Assembly: GCA_001599355.1 (NCBI GenBank)
Contig: BCGQ01000001.1
Location: 1,801,135-1,865,134 of the forward strand
Direction of reading: 5' to 3'
Length of the DNA: 64,000 nt
Source: Nakazawaea peltata
Taxonomy: Eukaryota; Ascomycota; Pichiomycetes; Alaninales; Pachysolenaceae
Shown here: positions 10,715 to 20,839 of the stretch, one piece after another
Layout of the letters: every line of letters begins with the position of its first letter
Numbering within the stretch: position 1 is the stretch's first letter
Position numbers and translations under genes: made by a program
Notes under the pieces: generated by a model
The model's input: the letters and a program-made list of their open reading frames with translations, nothing else
Told to the model about the DNA's origin: nothing
Databases searched by the model: none

Positions 10715-11710
10715 ATGACACAGCTCTCTTCACCCATGCCACCCCAAAGTATAGACTCTGATAACGTCAAGAATGAATATTTGATGAACACATTACTTCA
10801 AATGTCCCTGAATATGAATGAATTACTTCAGCAGATTCTTGGATCAGGTGAAGCAGTACCACTGTTCAAAGAACCATTCTTCACACCAAAGGATGAAAAT
10901 TATTCTTTGGAGAGAAACGACAGCACCTCCAGTTCCATCTCCCAGATGAACACACAGCATATTGACTCATATCTTCCAATCCCACCTCCAGCACTTCTAC
11001 CGGCCGATGCAAATATTATTAAGACTGTTCCTAACCCTGTGTTTCTGGACAATAACATGGCAAGGCTGTATTTCAACCTCGGTAGCTATTCGCCTAGTCA
11101 TGAGAGAAGGAATGCAGTTTGCATCACAGATGACAGACAGCTCTGTATTCTGCTGACACATCCCGTTCAGCAGTTTGGATATAACGATGACCGGAAGAAT
11201 AGCCAACAAGACTACGAAGATGAAGATTATGATGATTATGAAGAAGAAAATAACGATTTTGATGAACATGCCGTAAACTCTGTTACTGGTAGCTCTCTTG
11301 GAGCGGGAACAACTCCTGATGAAGAGCAGTCAGTTGAAGTTTACTCTGCCACATCCCCTCAAAAGACGCTACAATGTAAAATTTGTTTCAAGCAAATCTC
11401 TCGAGACATGAAAAGACATTTAAGAGTACATAGTAGAGAGTCAAGATTCCATTGCATATTTCCACACAAGTTTTGTCGTCATAGAACTCGCAAGTTTAAC
11501 AGACCTTATGACTTCAAAAAACATTTATTGAATGCACATTTCAAATTTGATGATCCAATTCTGAAAAGACTTCCGAATTTGACCGACAAATTAAGGCATT
11601 TGGGTACTTGTAGCTGCGGTCAACGTTTTAATGCCGAAGACTGGCTTGAACAGCATTTACTCACAACTGACATAACAAAAAAGTGCATCATGATCAAGGG
11701 AGAGCTTTGA
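10715..11710 (+). CDS. C2H2-like zinc-finger transcription factor, paralogue of the gene at 15972
   Basis: The first ATG is at 10715 (the frame opens at a GTG three codons upstream), giving 331 residues. The N-terminal two thirds are low-complexity, with an acidic stretch (DYEDEDYDDYEEENNDFDE) that may activate transcription. The C-terminus holds three zinc-binding units: C221-X2-C224-X10-H235-X3-H239; C247-X6-C254-X15-H270-X4-H275; and C299-X1-C301-X12-H314-X9-C324. Between them lies NRPYDFKKHLLN, then HFKFDDP. About 60 of 96 positions in this block are identical to the second gene by eye, with no gaps. The spacings differ from a classical TFIIIA finger. I infer a sequence-specific DNA-binding regulator; I cannot name an orthologue, although C2H2 cell-fate regulators of Candida (for example WOR4) are worth comparing. 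Very long non-coding flanks suggest complex control. Confidence 0.85.
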   Translation: MTQLSSPMPPQSIDSDNVKNEYLMNTLLQMSLNMNELLQQILGSGEAVPLFKEPFFTPKDENYSLERNDSTSSSISQMNTQHIDSYLPIPPPALLPADANIIKTVPNPVFLDNNMARLYFNLGSYSPSHERRNAVCITDDRQLCILLTHPVQQFGYNDDRKNSQQDYEDEDYDDYEEENNDFDEHAVNSVTGSSLGAGTTPDEEQSVEVYSATSPQKTLQCKICFKQISRDMKRHLRVHSRESRFHCIFPHKFCRHRTRKFNRPYDFKKHLLNAHFKFDDPILKRLPNLTDKLRHLGTCSCGQRFNAEDWLEQHLLTTDITKKCIMIKGEL

Positions 11711-14700
11711 TTAGGAAATATTGTATAGTATAGAAGGGATTCAATCGAATCACAAATAGCTGTTAATACAAAAGAAATTCATATCTAGTTACTCTTTTCG
11801 GTAATAAACTGACTTCACAAGAATTTTTCGCTAAGTTCGGTAGTAATGTTCGATGCGCAAGAAAACTTCGATGACCAGGAAGTTGGCGGATTTTACGTTT
11901 CTTTTTAAAAAAGAAAATTCCGCCGCGGTCAGCAATGTAGGAAACCCATAATAATAAAGTGGGACAAGAGGGGCAATATAATTCTAGGCTTCTTCCGTGC
12001 ACGAAAAATGATTTCTTTTGAATCTCAGCCACGAACGTTGCCATTCAAAGATAACTCTCAGATCCTTGTTGAAATGGGATACATGGCTTTGATTGGTGCT
12101 CAGATCTTAATAAGATGAAACAAGCATACTACGACTGGCAAAAGTGCTGAAGACTGTGCATGGCATAACAGGAAGAATAAATTTGTCGAATGCTCGTTTT
12201 TCCTTACGTTTGCAACTAGCCGCGGGTTACTTGAAGATTCTTCACCCGGAATCTAGCGTAGTAATCCTCTCTCGTAATTCGCTTCTTTTTTCTTTGCGTG
12301 ATCCACGCATGTCGTCTATTTTTTGTTTTCGTATTTGGGTGGAGCAATTAGTGGGGTAAGATGCTGAGGGATGGCGCCATTGGTGCCATCCAGAAAGGCA
12401 GGTGACTCGGTAAATGCTCAAGAAAACCATTAATGCGTCCTTCAGACAGACGACGGGTCTTGATTTCGAGAAACTAACCGTTGAATATTTTTTATAAGCA
12501 ATTACATGGCTCAGGTTGCTGCTAAAGATTGTGCATGAGCTTCTTTCTTTGCATAGAAATTTCTGTTTTTTTCTCTTTAAAGGGTATGGAACGGATTCTC
12601 CGACTTACACAAATATGCGGATTTCACTGCGGCAGATGGCCTGTTCCAAGGCAAGATTCTTCAAGATAACGATATTTAAAAGTCTAGATGTACTGTTATC
12701 GCTAACTCATCAAGTAATGCTAGAACACAATTACTTCTTCTATATAAATGCAATTGGGCGATCAATTGCATGAAAGCTCGAGCAAATACTGTCTGCTATC
12801 GACAATGTCAACAATATCGATTTGACTATTTGGGAAGATTTGCTGAATGTAATTATAATTTCTCTCGAATAGTGTTGTTATGTGAACTTTATTCTTCTTA
12901 AATATTTTATGGCCTGATATTTACAAACTTGACAGATCGCTAAATGAAAACAACAAACATTATACGAAACCCCAGTTTTACCCTAGATAAGAGAAATGCA
13001 GTAGTGATTACAAGGGGAATTGAGTGACATGACAAAACAACAATAGTCAATAAAGCAGCCGAATCGTAGCCCTCAGTAACTGTCGCTTGTCTTCTAAATA
13101 AACACTCAATATACGTAAAAATGCTTAAAAGCCCTTCGGTAAGCCTGCTTAAACAAACCCTTTTGTCCAATGTGCAGATTAGGATCAAAGCAAAATAAGA
13201 ATTCGAACAGTTACCAGAGAGAGATATATTATTGGGGACTATAAATAGACAGAGTGCGGGGTTGTTAACAATGTCAAAGAATCTAGAATGACAATACCAC
13301 AGTTGTGATCAACGTATAGATTTTGTTTTGAGAGTGCTAAGAGTTTGGTTTGAGAGTGGAATCCAACTAAACACAGATAGAGACAGGAACTGGTCCCTTT
13401 TCCTAATTTCAGATCTGAAGTTGTACAAGTTACATACATAATCCTGAGTGGTATCGGTGAGATCCAACCAATTCAATTGATTTTGAATCACTCAAATCAT
13501 AAAGTCAATCATAGATTACACTAAGTATTTCTTTGTTGATTGACGCTCATAGAGTTAGACTAAGAAAATACACGGACAACGTAATTTAAACTTTTCTTCC
13601 CTAACTTCTGCGCAGCGGTTTTTGAGCTTATAGAGCATTCTATGAAGTCATTTCATCTACGTCTGGGGGTATAATATTACCAGAAAGAGTGTTACTTTGC
13701 CCCTCTATTGATGCAGTTGTGGCTAAAGTAAATATTTATTCCTTCTACTTGGACGATGTAGCGAAGATTTGGAGAGCAACTGGGACACTGTTTCCTGATG
13801 AAGCTGTACAGATCATTCACGGTAAAAGTTGTCAAATGTTAGATGGATACATAGTGGATACAGATTTCAAACTATAAATGTATGGGGAACAAAAAAACTC
13901 AAAATTAAATAAGTTGCTAAAACGTAGGGGTACTAACATGATTGAGACAGCAAGATGAAATTAATCAATAGTGCTGCTGATGTAATCATCTTTAAAAAAA
14001 GACTTTAGGCCCGATGATCTTGGACTTGAGGAATCGTTCATGTAAAACCTAGATTTCATACTCCGTCAGACCTTTGGTAATGCCTTCATCGTTCAAATTC
14101 TATTTTCCACCTCATTTCATATAGATTTCCAACTTGAATTGACAGTGGTAAAGAGATGCACTTGAGAAGGGAGGCGTCATAGTGACCCGCGACCCTTAGA
14201 TGACAAATAGTGTATGTCAAACGGAATTGCCACTTCTGTTATCTCCATTTGGCAGTTAAATGCACTGGCTCCGTAGCTATGGGAGTCAAAATTTTCACAT
14301 GCCTCTATTACCCTACATCACTCTGTTTAAGGCACAAGTATGAGGCAGAATCGTAGATTTCACTCATCTTGGCCTTTTCTTACGTAATCGGAAAGATCCT
14401 GCAAGACACTAGTTTCTATTTCCTACCCCTTTGGGAACTTAACGCCCGTTCTCGGATGCATGATCAAATTGGATCTGAGCAATTAAAGAAAAAATAAAAA
14501 AAGACGGAAAATAATTAGCTATAGTTTTTTTTATTTAGAATTAGGGAGAACTAATTTTTGGGTTGACTAAGCAGTAATAATCCAGTAGACTTACCAAGGC
14601 TATGGAATCATGTCTGCCTGCAGCTTCCCAAGCCTAAGTAAGGAGTTCTATAACTTGCCAAGCCCTGTTGCTTTGCAATAGGTCGCTCGACAGGTGGAAG

Positions 14701-15971
14701 TCCCCACAAGGGAAAGTGAATTATACGCGGACCACTCTAGTAGTACCCTTAATTCGATTCATTGGAGAATGGCCGTGTACGTCGTCTTAAATTTAGAAGA
14801 ACTCCGTAACTCTATATATCTCCCTGAGCAAGGGTTATCATGTGATTGTTTATATAGTTCTCTGTTTTAATATTCCCAGTAGTACAGATGTCCTCGCCTT
14901 GAACCCCATTTCATTTACTTGACTTCAATCTGACAAGTACCGGAACTCCTCAATTATACCAACTATGCCCCTAGGAGTTGCCGAAAAATACTCGGTGAGA
15001 GAAGTCATTTCTCATAATCTGCACCAAGGGGTAATGTCCTTCGTTTGCCGCGAGCGACGAAAATTTTCTAAAGTTCTGTCAATTATCTGCAGTACAATAA
15101 GGCATTGTTTGGAGCCTTTCGGTCGCCTGCTAAAATCCTTCCAGAACAATTAGAACCCTCTCACTAGTGTCATCTGGCTTACTTTACAAATCATTATACG
15201 AGATGACCCCAACAACCCATCAGCTTGGGTACGTCATGGCCATGACTGTTTTATGGTTTGCTTAGCGAAAACCAAGTTTTTAGGAAAATAAATCATACTT
15301 TTCTGTTCGAGAGACTGAATCTTATCAAGTTCATACGATCAGCTACTACTGTGAGCTATTCGCTCCAATAAATCTAAGATCCAGAAGAGTAGGTCTGGTT
15401 GATTTGGTGCATCACCAGGTATCTCTGATTCGGGTGTACCTCGCGATCGCTAGATTCCCTTAGACGCTGCACTTATTAATGACATTACTAATACCACAAC
15501 CTTTAATTCCGATTATACCTCAAGTATCAACAAATCCTCTATGTATTCCGCTCTTTGATGCGCATCATCACAGCAATCGGATTCAAATTTCCTTCTGCGG
15601 CTATTTTCCATGCGCAATTCTAGAAGGAATAAGCCACATTGCATCGCTTCCTTTTTGAACTTTATTTTATCAGTTTCATGCGCACGGAGCTAAAAAAAGA
15701 ACACGGAGCACCTATATTTCCTATTTTGTCTCGTTAGCCTGTGAAACTGAGATACATTGTGGTTATGCATATTGTCAACGCCGGTATTCTGCATGTTGGC
15801 TCGGAATTCTCATTTGCTTTAGTTGTCTCAAGAGGATATACAGCTCAGTAGGGGCCAACTGTATAAATTGATTTGAAAATCCACCATGTTTTGACGCAAG
15901 GAACTCTATTCTATACTATAATTCATTGAACCATAATCACTTTATTGTGTCAAGATTAACTTTGACGAAAC
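11711..15971. other. 4.3-kb gene-free stretch between the two zinc-finger genes
   Basis: No gene is recognisable here. Small open frames (for example 12144-12359, 12516-12773, 13689-13877, 14965-15153) match no family and look like chance. A near-perfect hairpin lies at 12369-12391 (10-base arms GGATGGCGCC/GGTGCCATCC, one mismatch, 3-base loop). Gene spacing of this size is far above the rest of the window. It includes the 3' end of the first zinc-finger gene and the presumed upstream control region of the second. ATAATCACT occurs shortly before both zinc-finger ATGs (near 10690 and 15934). Confidence 0.5.
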
Positions 15972-17303
15972 ATGAATCACTCAAACCCAGCAGTTAGCAT
16001 GTTGGAGTCTTATAACACTAAAAACGATATGTGGTTTGTTAATAACGACGGTACAGAAAACTTATTTCAGATGCCAGTGAGTCAATCAAGTGAGGAAAAA
16101 TATTCCAAGGCATCACTCCCTATGTCTGATTACTTGGGAGCAAACAGTGAACAGTTCCCCTTGCTGCGCCAAGGTGTTGTTTCCGACTTGCACTCTATCA
16201 CTGCTGAAGGATTGAAGATATATGAACCCTTAATTAGGGGTTCGACGGGAATGCTTCTTTTGAATTTGATGCCAAATCAAGGATTATCAGATGAACCAAT
16301 TAGCCTTGTCCCTGTCCCTCCAATTAGTGAGCCGGTTAACTCCCATTATGTTCACAATGGAACAAATAAGTTGCTTTATTACCCTCCTACTATGAACGAT
16401 AATACAACAAACCCAAGTGTCTCTAGTAGTACCGGCTCATCTCTGTCATTGCTGTACACTGACAGCACAGACCTCAGCTCTATGATGGACACTCCAACAA
16501 AACCGGCTAGTCTGATCTTCCAGTCACAATTGTCTCCATATCTTCTACAACAGCTGGATCAATTGAATGGCTATTTGAAGGCTACCGCAGTTGCTCAAGA
16601 GAACTACACTACCCAATTGTCACAATTAGATGATAGAACTGATGTTGCTACTAGAATGTTGTCTGATTGTACTACATTTTCCCAGAACTGGTCAAATGAA
16701 AACCAAATACCAGAGGAATTCGACCTGTGCTCATCAAATGAGCACTCCTTAGTTGACGGAATTGTCTCTCAAAGTGAATGTTCATCCCCAATTGAAGATT
16801 CGCAGTTGAAATTCGATATGTCAATGTCTGACGCTGTCCAATCGCCGCAAATGTCCAACTTCTCAGGGAAGAAATTACAAAAGGGATTATCCCGTCATAA
16901 AAAAGAAGGTGGAGCTTCCCCTAAGGTCTGCCCGGTATGTAAGAAGACTATTCGCAGAGACATCTCGAGACATTTACGTACACATGAGCCAGTCTCAAGA
17001 TTTAAGTGCCTCTTCCCTAAACCATACTGCCGTCATAAGACTGGTCAATTTAACAGACCTTACGATTTCAAAAAGCATTTGTTGAACTCTCATTTTAAGT
17101 TCGATGACCCTAATATCAAGAAGTTACACAACTTGAACGAAAAATTGGAGCATATTGGAACTTGCAGTTGCGGATTAAAATTCACTGCTTCGGTATGGTT
17201 AAAGTCGCACATTTTAGTTTCATCACCTCAATACAGATGTCCATACATCTGGCAGCATAGCGAAGAAGGGCATGAGGAAGATTCTACAACGGCATGTTCG
17301 TGA
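15972..17303 (+). CDS. C2H2-like zinc-finger transcription factor, second paralogue
   Basis: The ATG at 15972 gives 443 residues. The N-terminal 300 residues are Ser/Asn/Thr/Gln-rich, without obvious domains and probably disordered. The C-terminal module repeats that of the gene at 10715 with identical spacing: C320-X2-C323-X10-H334-X3-H338; C346-X6-C353-X15-H369-X4-H374; C398-X1-C400-X12-H413-X9-C423. FNRPYDFKKHLLN is unchanged except for the last residues before HFKFDDP. A further His/Cys-containing tail (HSEEGHEEDSTTACS) follows. The pair lies in the same orientation, consistent with an old tandem duplication whose N-termini diverged. It is probably a nuclear regulator; target genes and orthologue are unknown. 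CTG codons in the N-terminal half may encode Ser. Confidence 0.85.
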   Translation: MNHSNPAVSMLESYNTKNDMWFVNNDGTENLFQMPVSQSSEEKYSKASLPMSDYLGANSEQFPLLRQGVVSDLHSITAEGLKIYEPLIRGSTGMLLLNLMPNQGLSDEPISLVPVPPISEPVNSHYVHNGTNKLLYYPPTMNDNTTNPSVSSSTGSSLSLLYTDSTDLSSMMDTPTKPASLIFQSQLSPYLLQQLDQLNGYLKATAVAQENYTTQLSQLDDRTDVATRMLSDCTTFSQNWSNENQIPEEFDLCSSNEHSLVDGIVSQSECSSPIEDSQLKFDMSMSDAVQSPQMSNFSGKKLQKGLSRHKKEGGASPKVCPVCKKTIRRDISRHLRTHEPVSRFKCLFPKPYCRHKTGQFNRPYDFKKHLLNSHFKFDDPNIKKLHNLNEKLEHIGTCSCGLKFTASVWLKSHILVSSPQYRCPYIWQHSEEGHEEDSTTACS

Positions 17304-19292
17304 AGAGATTTTCTTAACTATAGCTGTCTTCGAGACCTCATTTCTCCCCTGTTTTGGGGAGGCATTCTGCATTGACCTTTCTGGGTTTTTTTTTAGTTCT
17401 CCGTTCGAAATAATTTAATTTTAATGCCTAAGAAGCTTGAACTTTTTGTTCGTGTCTTATAATTGTCTTTGTTATGATAAAATGTAGTGTTCTGTATCTT
17501 TATTATTTCTGGAACAAGACAGTGGCTTCGTTTTTACTTTTATTTTCCGCCCCTTTGAAAATCTAGAAGGACAAGCCGACTAGCCTTGGCTGCTGTGCAA
17601 GACCAAAATTCAATTGATTAATTGTTCAAAGTTGGAAGTTCACAAAAGAAAATAGCATCAGAAGATAGTTACCGCGATAACTTGTCAACATTTACCTCTG
17701 AAGCTTTACCAATTATTACAGTAATCAAGAAAAATGAAACCCCCCTCGTAAACAAAAAAAAAAAATCTGAAAAATGTTACACTGGTACTAGAATTTTAGC
17801 GTTCTTACATAGTAGGCTTCAAATGTGAAGCAGCAGACGCACGTACAGATTTCTTGGGAATATAATGGCCGATGCGCTTATTGCTAGCTTCCACTACCGA
17901 CACTGAGGAGGAGTGCGAGAATTAATACCCGATTGGTAAAGAGGTGGTAAGTCTTCCAAGAATATCTGCGTTGTTTCTGGGCTGCAACAATTTTTCAGTC
18001 AAATCTGGTGCCTTTTTTCTCGTTCATGAATATAATCTTATAAACGTGGCTGAGATCAATTCTAGAGTACTAAAAGGGCTAGAGTCGAGACAATAAATTT
18101 ATTACTACTACGATTGAACACCCGATGAATTTACGCTTAGACACAGGGCGGGTCAATCGGTCCCGGTAATCATGGATTGTCTTTCCGAACCCATTTTTTC
18201 TTAAGACCATACTTCTACTATATAATATCGACTTATAATTTCGGTTCGCCTAATTCAATCTCGAATTCTTGAGTGTTGTCTCGTTTCCAGCAATATTCTA
18301 ATCCCTCTGCCTCTTGCTATTTTTTTGCACTTTAACGGTGGTAAGAAAATTTTTCTCTAGAATAGTTAGCGCAGCTGTGTATGCAGTGAGCACCCGACAC
18401 CTGCATCTTGTGCAGCTATTGTTAATATGCATGGAAAACAATTGGAACCCTCTATTTCAACTCTATAGAGGGCAATGATAACACTTAACTATCTGTTATC
18501 ACCGGTTAGCCTATTTATGATTCGTTAAGCGAGTATAAAATTAGAAATAATATTCTTGAGGAAACCTTGAAAATGTTGCTTTATATAATATGGTGCCAGA
18601 CGTTCAAGGATAGTTAGTTGGTACCACTAAAAGTGAAATTGGTCGAAATTTCAGATTGACTGAAAAGAATCATCAACGGAAGTGAAGTTACATATCCGAT
18701 ACGACTTTTTTAACATCCCTGATCTTTCGGTTCAGTTCAGTTCAGCATAGGTATGTATTGCCGACAAGATTTCTAGATTAAGTGATTCTTGCGATCGGGG
18801 GCCTCGTGAAAAATGCAAACGAGCGAGAAAAAAAAAAAAAAAGAAATAGATAACTCAAGTGCAGGATAGTTTTTGCGTATGCAGCCGCAGTATTCCAGAA
18901 TATGTAGAAGCCTTCGACGACTGCGCTGGAGAAGGTCTAGAAAACACGTCACACCCTCAAATGCCGACATGCTACATGACTGGCGGATTGTAAGATCTAG
19001 ATAACAAGATAACCCACGTATATCTTCTTTGTTGACTCGTATTTTTGACCCAAGTTCTAGCCTTAATCCTACCATAATTTGTGATTCCTAGTACCCTGTG
19101 CACTCCCTTTTCCCACTCCCAAATCGAGTTCACTAAATATAGAAGGGAAAACTATTGAGGCTCTTTCCGTTCTGCCCCATAACCAATTTAGTTATGCGCG
19201 CACGACTTTTACCTGGGCTCAATGAGGTACGAAAAGTAGGGCCATCAAGATAAAGTACCGGGTCGTGGAGGGACCATAAGTCTGAGTACATC
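17304..19292. other. 2.0-kb gene-free stretch between the second zinc-finger gene and the BAR gene
   Basis: No gene is evident. Open frames at 17622-17828 and 18773-19075 match nothing I know. The stretch contains A-runs near 17752-17764 and 18828-18842 and a poly-T near 17386. A CA/CT-rich block near 19100 precedes the BAR gene. It presumably carries the zinc-finger terminator and the BAR promoter, but it is longer than either needs. Confidence 0.5.
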
Positions 19293-20819
19293 ATGTCGTT
19301 GAAAGGTGCAAGAAAGGCGATTTCGCGTGCTCCTCATCAATTGATGGGTCACGCTATCCCTCAATATTCAGATGACACCTTTTCCACTTGGGAGAAAGAT
19401 CTCCAAACTAGTATACATGGATTGAGGTACATACAGACGGAGACCTACAATTACCGTGGGATATTTAAGGAGTTTCTTGAGAAGCAATTGAACATTTGTC
19501 TGCTTATATCGAATGAGCAAGTAATCTTGAGTGGGAACAATGAAGGAGAAACTTCCGACATTCAAATAATACGTGCTTTTAGATCCCTCCTTGAAGATTT
19601 GATACCACAAATCTCATCTCAATTTGATCAACTCAATGATGATGTTGGTGAGCGGTGTAAAGAATTGATTGCATATCTCAACAAGATCCTCAAAATGATC
19701 ACTAAAAGAGCTCATAAGAAGATCGATTTGGAGATTCATTCCAATAACGTCCAGAAGATCATCCAGAAGAAACTGCTGTATACCGAGAAAGACATGACCA
19801 CGTTATCAAAAGAACAAGAAGCATTGACTATCTCAAGGACTATCTTCACCGAGATCGATATCAAGGTGAAATTGATTGTCCCAGAGGCATTGGAAACTTT
19901 TGCCGAGATTTTATCTAAGTTAACCTTAGTGCTATCTCTGTCTCTCAAACGTATTTATCTGACCGTGGCTAAAGCGTTTCATGACTTTTCTAGACATCAA
20001 GGTATATCATCTACAGATATTGAAGCGATTATTAATGAATGGGAAACGGATTTCTCTTCCCCAAAATATAAACTTGACTCGATGAGTGTGATCAGAAAGT
20101 ACCGTAGTGGAAGTGGATCGTCATCTCCAAGTGTGGCTACGGTCATCACATCTACTGGGAGCAAATTGAAGAAAACAGCAGTGCATATCGGGGACAAAGC
20201 TCAAGATTCTACACAACTGATCATTCAGAAGGGGTTTCACCCTCGTAGTACTCATTTGAATTATAAACATCTCACAATCGAGAACCCTGTCCAGCCCACT
20301 ATGGAGACAGGTATCTTTAGTTCACTGGCTGATCCACTACATCAAATCGATAGTGTAGAAAGTATATTCCCAAACACGTTATGGGGAACTTCTGACCCGT
20401 CTAAATCACCTGCTCTCAACAATAGCAGCTGGTTGAAACCCCTCTCACTTCGAAAAAATAGGCAATCTTCAACTCCAATGTCACCTCTGGCTGAATCGGA
20501 GAGATCTTTCAGCACAGTAGTAACCGATTCCGATCTGAATCCTCTGCTGAGTTCATCTCCTCCTACGCCAGATTTAACAGATTCTGTACTAAATGCTCAT
20601 CCTGACCCAGTATCGTCTCAGAAATCTATCGATCTGCTTCTCCACGAGATCAAACAAATCAAAAAAGCCCATAGTAAGCATTTGGAGGTGAAAGGTTGTC
20701 ATGTCAATGGAGCCTTCAATAAGAAACTTGTCCATGTAGGAGATGCTCTGAAATTTCAAGTGCTGGCTAACTCAACCTTGAGTTCAAGGTTACTACAACT
20801 GTACAAGAATGATGTATAA
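19293..20819 (+). CDS. BAR-domain protein, Rvs161/Rvs167-related, without SH3
   Basis: The ATG at 19293 gives 508 residues. The N-terminus MSLKGARKAISRAPHQLMG matches the amphipathic N-BAR start of Rvs167-type proteins (MSFKGFKKAI-like), followed by a helical BAR region to about residue 240 (FSTWEKDLQTSIHGLRYIQTE, LKRIYLTVAKAFHDFSRHQG). The second half is Ser/Pro-rich and probably disordered, ending in a Lys-rich segment. No C-terminal SH3 domain is visible, unlike canonical Rvs167. CUG-clade yeasts carry extra Rvs161/167 paralogues (the Rvs162 and Rvs167-3 type in C. albicans), and this is probably one of them. Expected role: membrane curvature at endocytic or other actin-linked sites, probably as a heterodimer. 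It is convergent with NUP85, with only 20 bases between stops. Confidence 0.8.
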   Translation: MSLKGARKAISRAPHQLMGHAIPQYSDDTFSTWEKDLQTSIHGLRYIQTETYNYRGIFKEFLEKQLNICLLISNEQVILSGNNEGETSDIQIIRAFRSLLEDLIPQISSQFDQLNDDVGERCKELIAYLNKILKMITKRAHKKIDLEIHSNNVQKIIQKKLLYTEKDMTTLSKEQEALTISRTIFTEIDIKVKLIVPEALETFAEILSKLTLVLSLSLKRIYLTVAKAFHDFSRHQGISSTDIEAIINEWETDFSSPKYKLDSMSVIRKYRSGSGSSSPSVATVITSTGSKLKKTAVHIGDKAQDSTQLIIQKGFHPRSTHLNYKHLTIENPVQPTMETGIFSSLADPLHQIDSVESIFPNTLWGTSDPSKSPALNNSSWLKPLSLRKNRQSSTPMSPLAESERSFSTVVTDSDLNPLLSSSPPTPDLTDSVLNAHPDPVSSQKSIDLLLHEIKQIKKAHSKHLEVKGCHVNGAFNKKLVHVGDALKFQVLANSTLSSRLLQLYKNDV

Positions 20820-20839
20820 CATAATGTAATAATTTTAAT

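Noticed and set aside
13689-13877. 62-codon frame that looks partly protein-like
   Set aside because: No family, no homologue by eye and no splice signals to extend it.
7353-19292. Centromere
   Set aside because: A gene desert in a yeast could be a centromere, but I saw no long inverted repeats, no obvious low-GC core and no CEN-like conserved elements, and two genes lie inside. CENP-A ChIP would decide.
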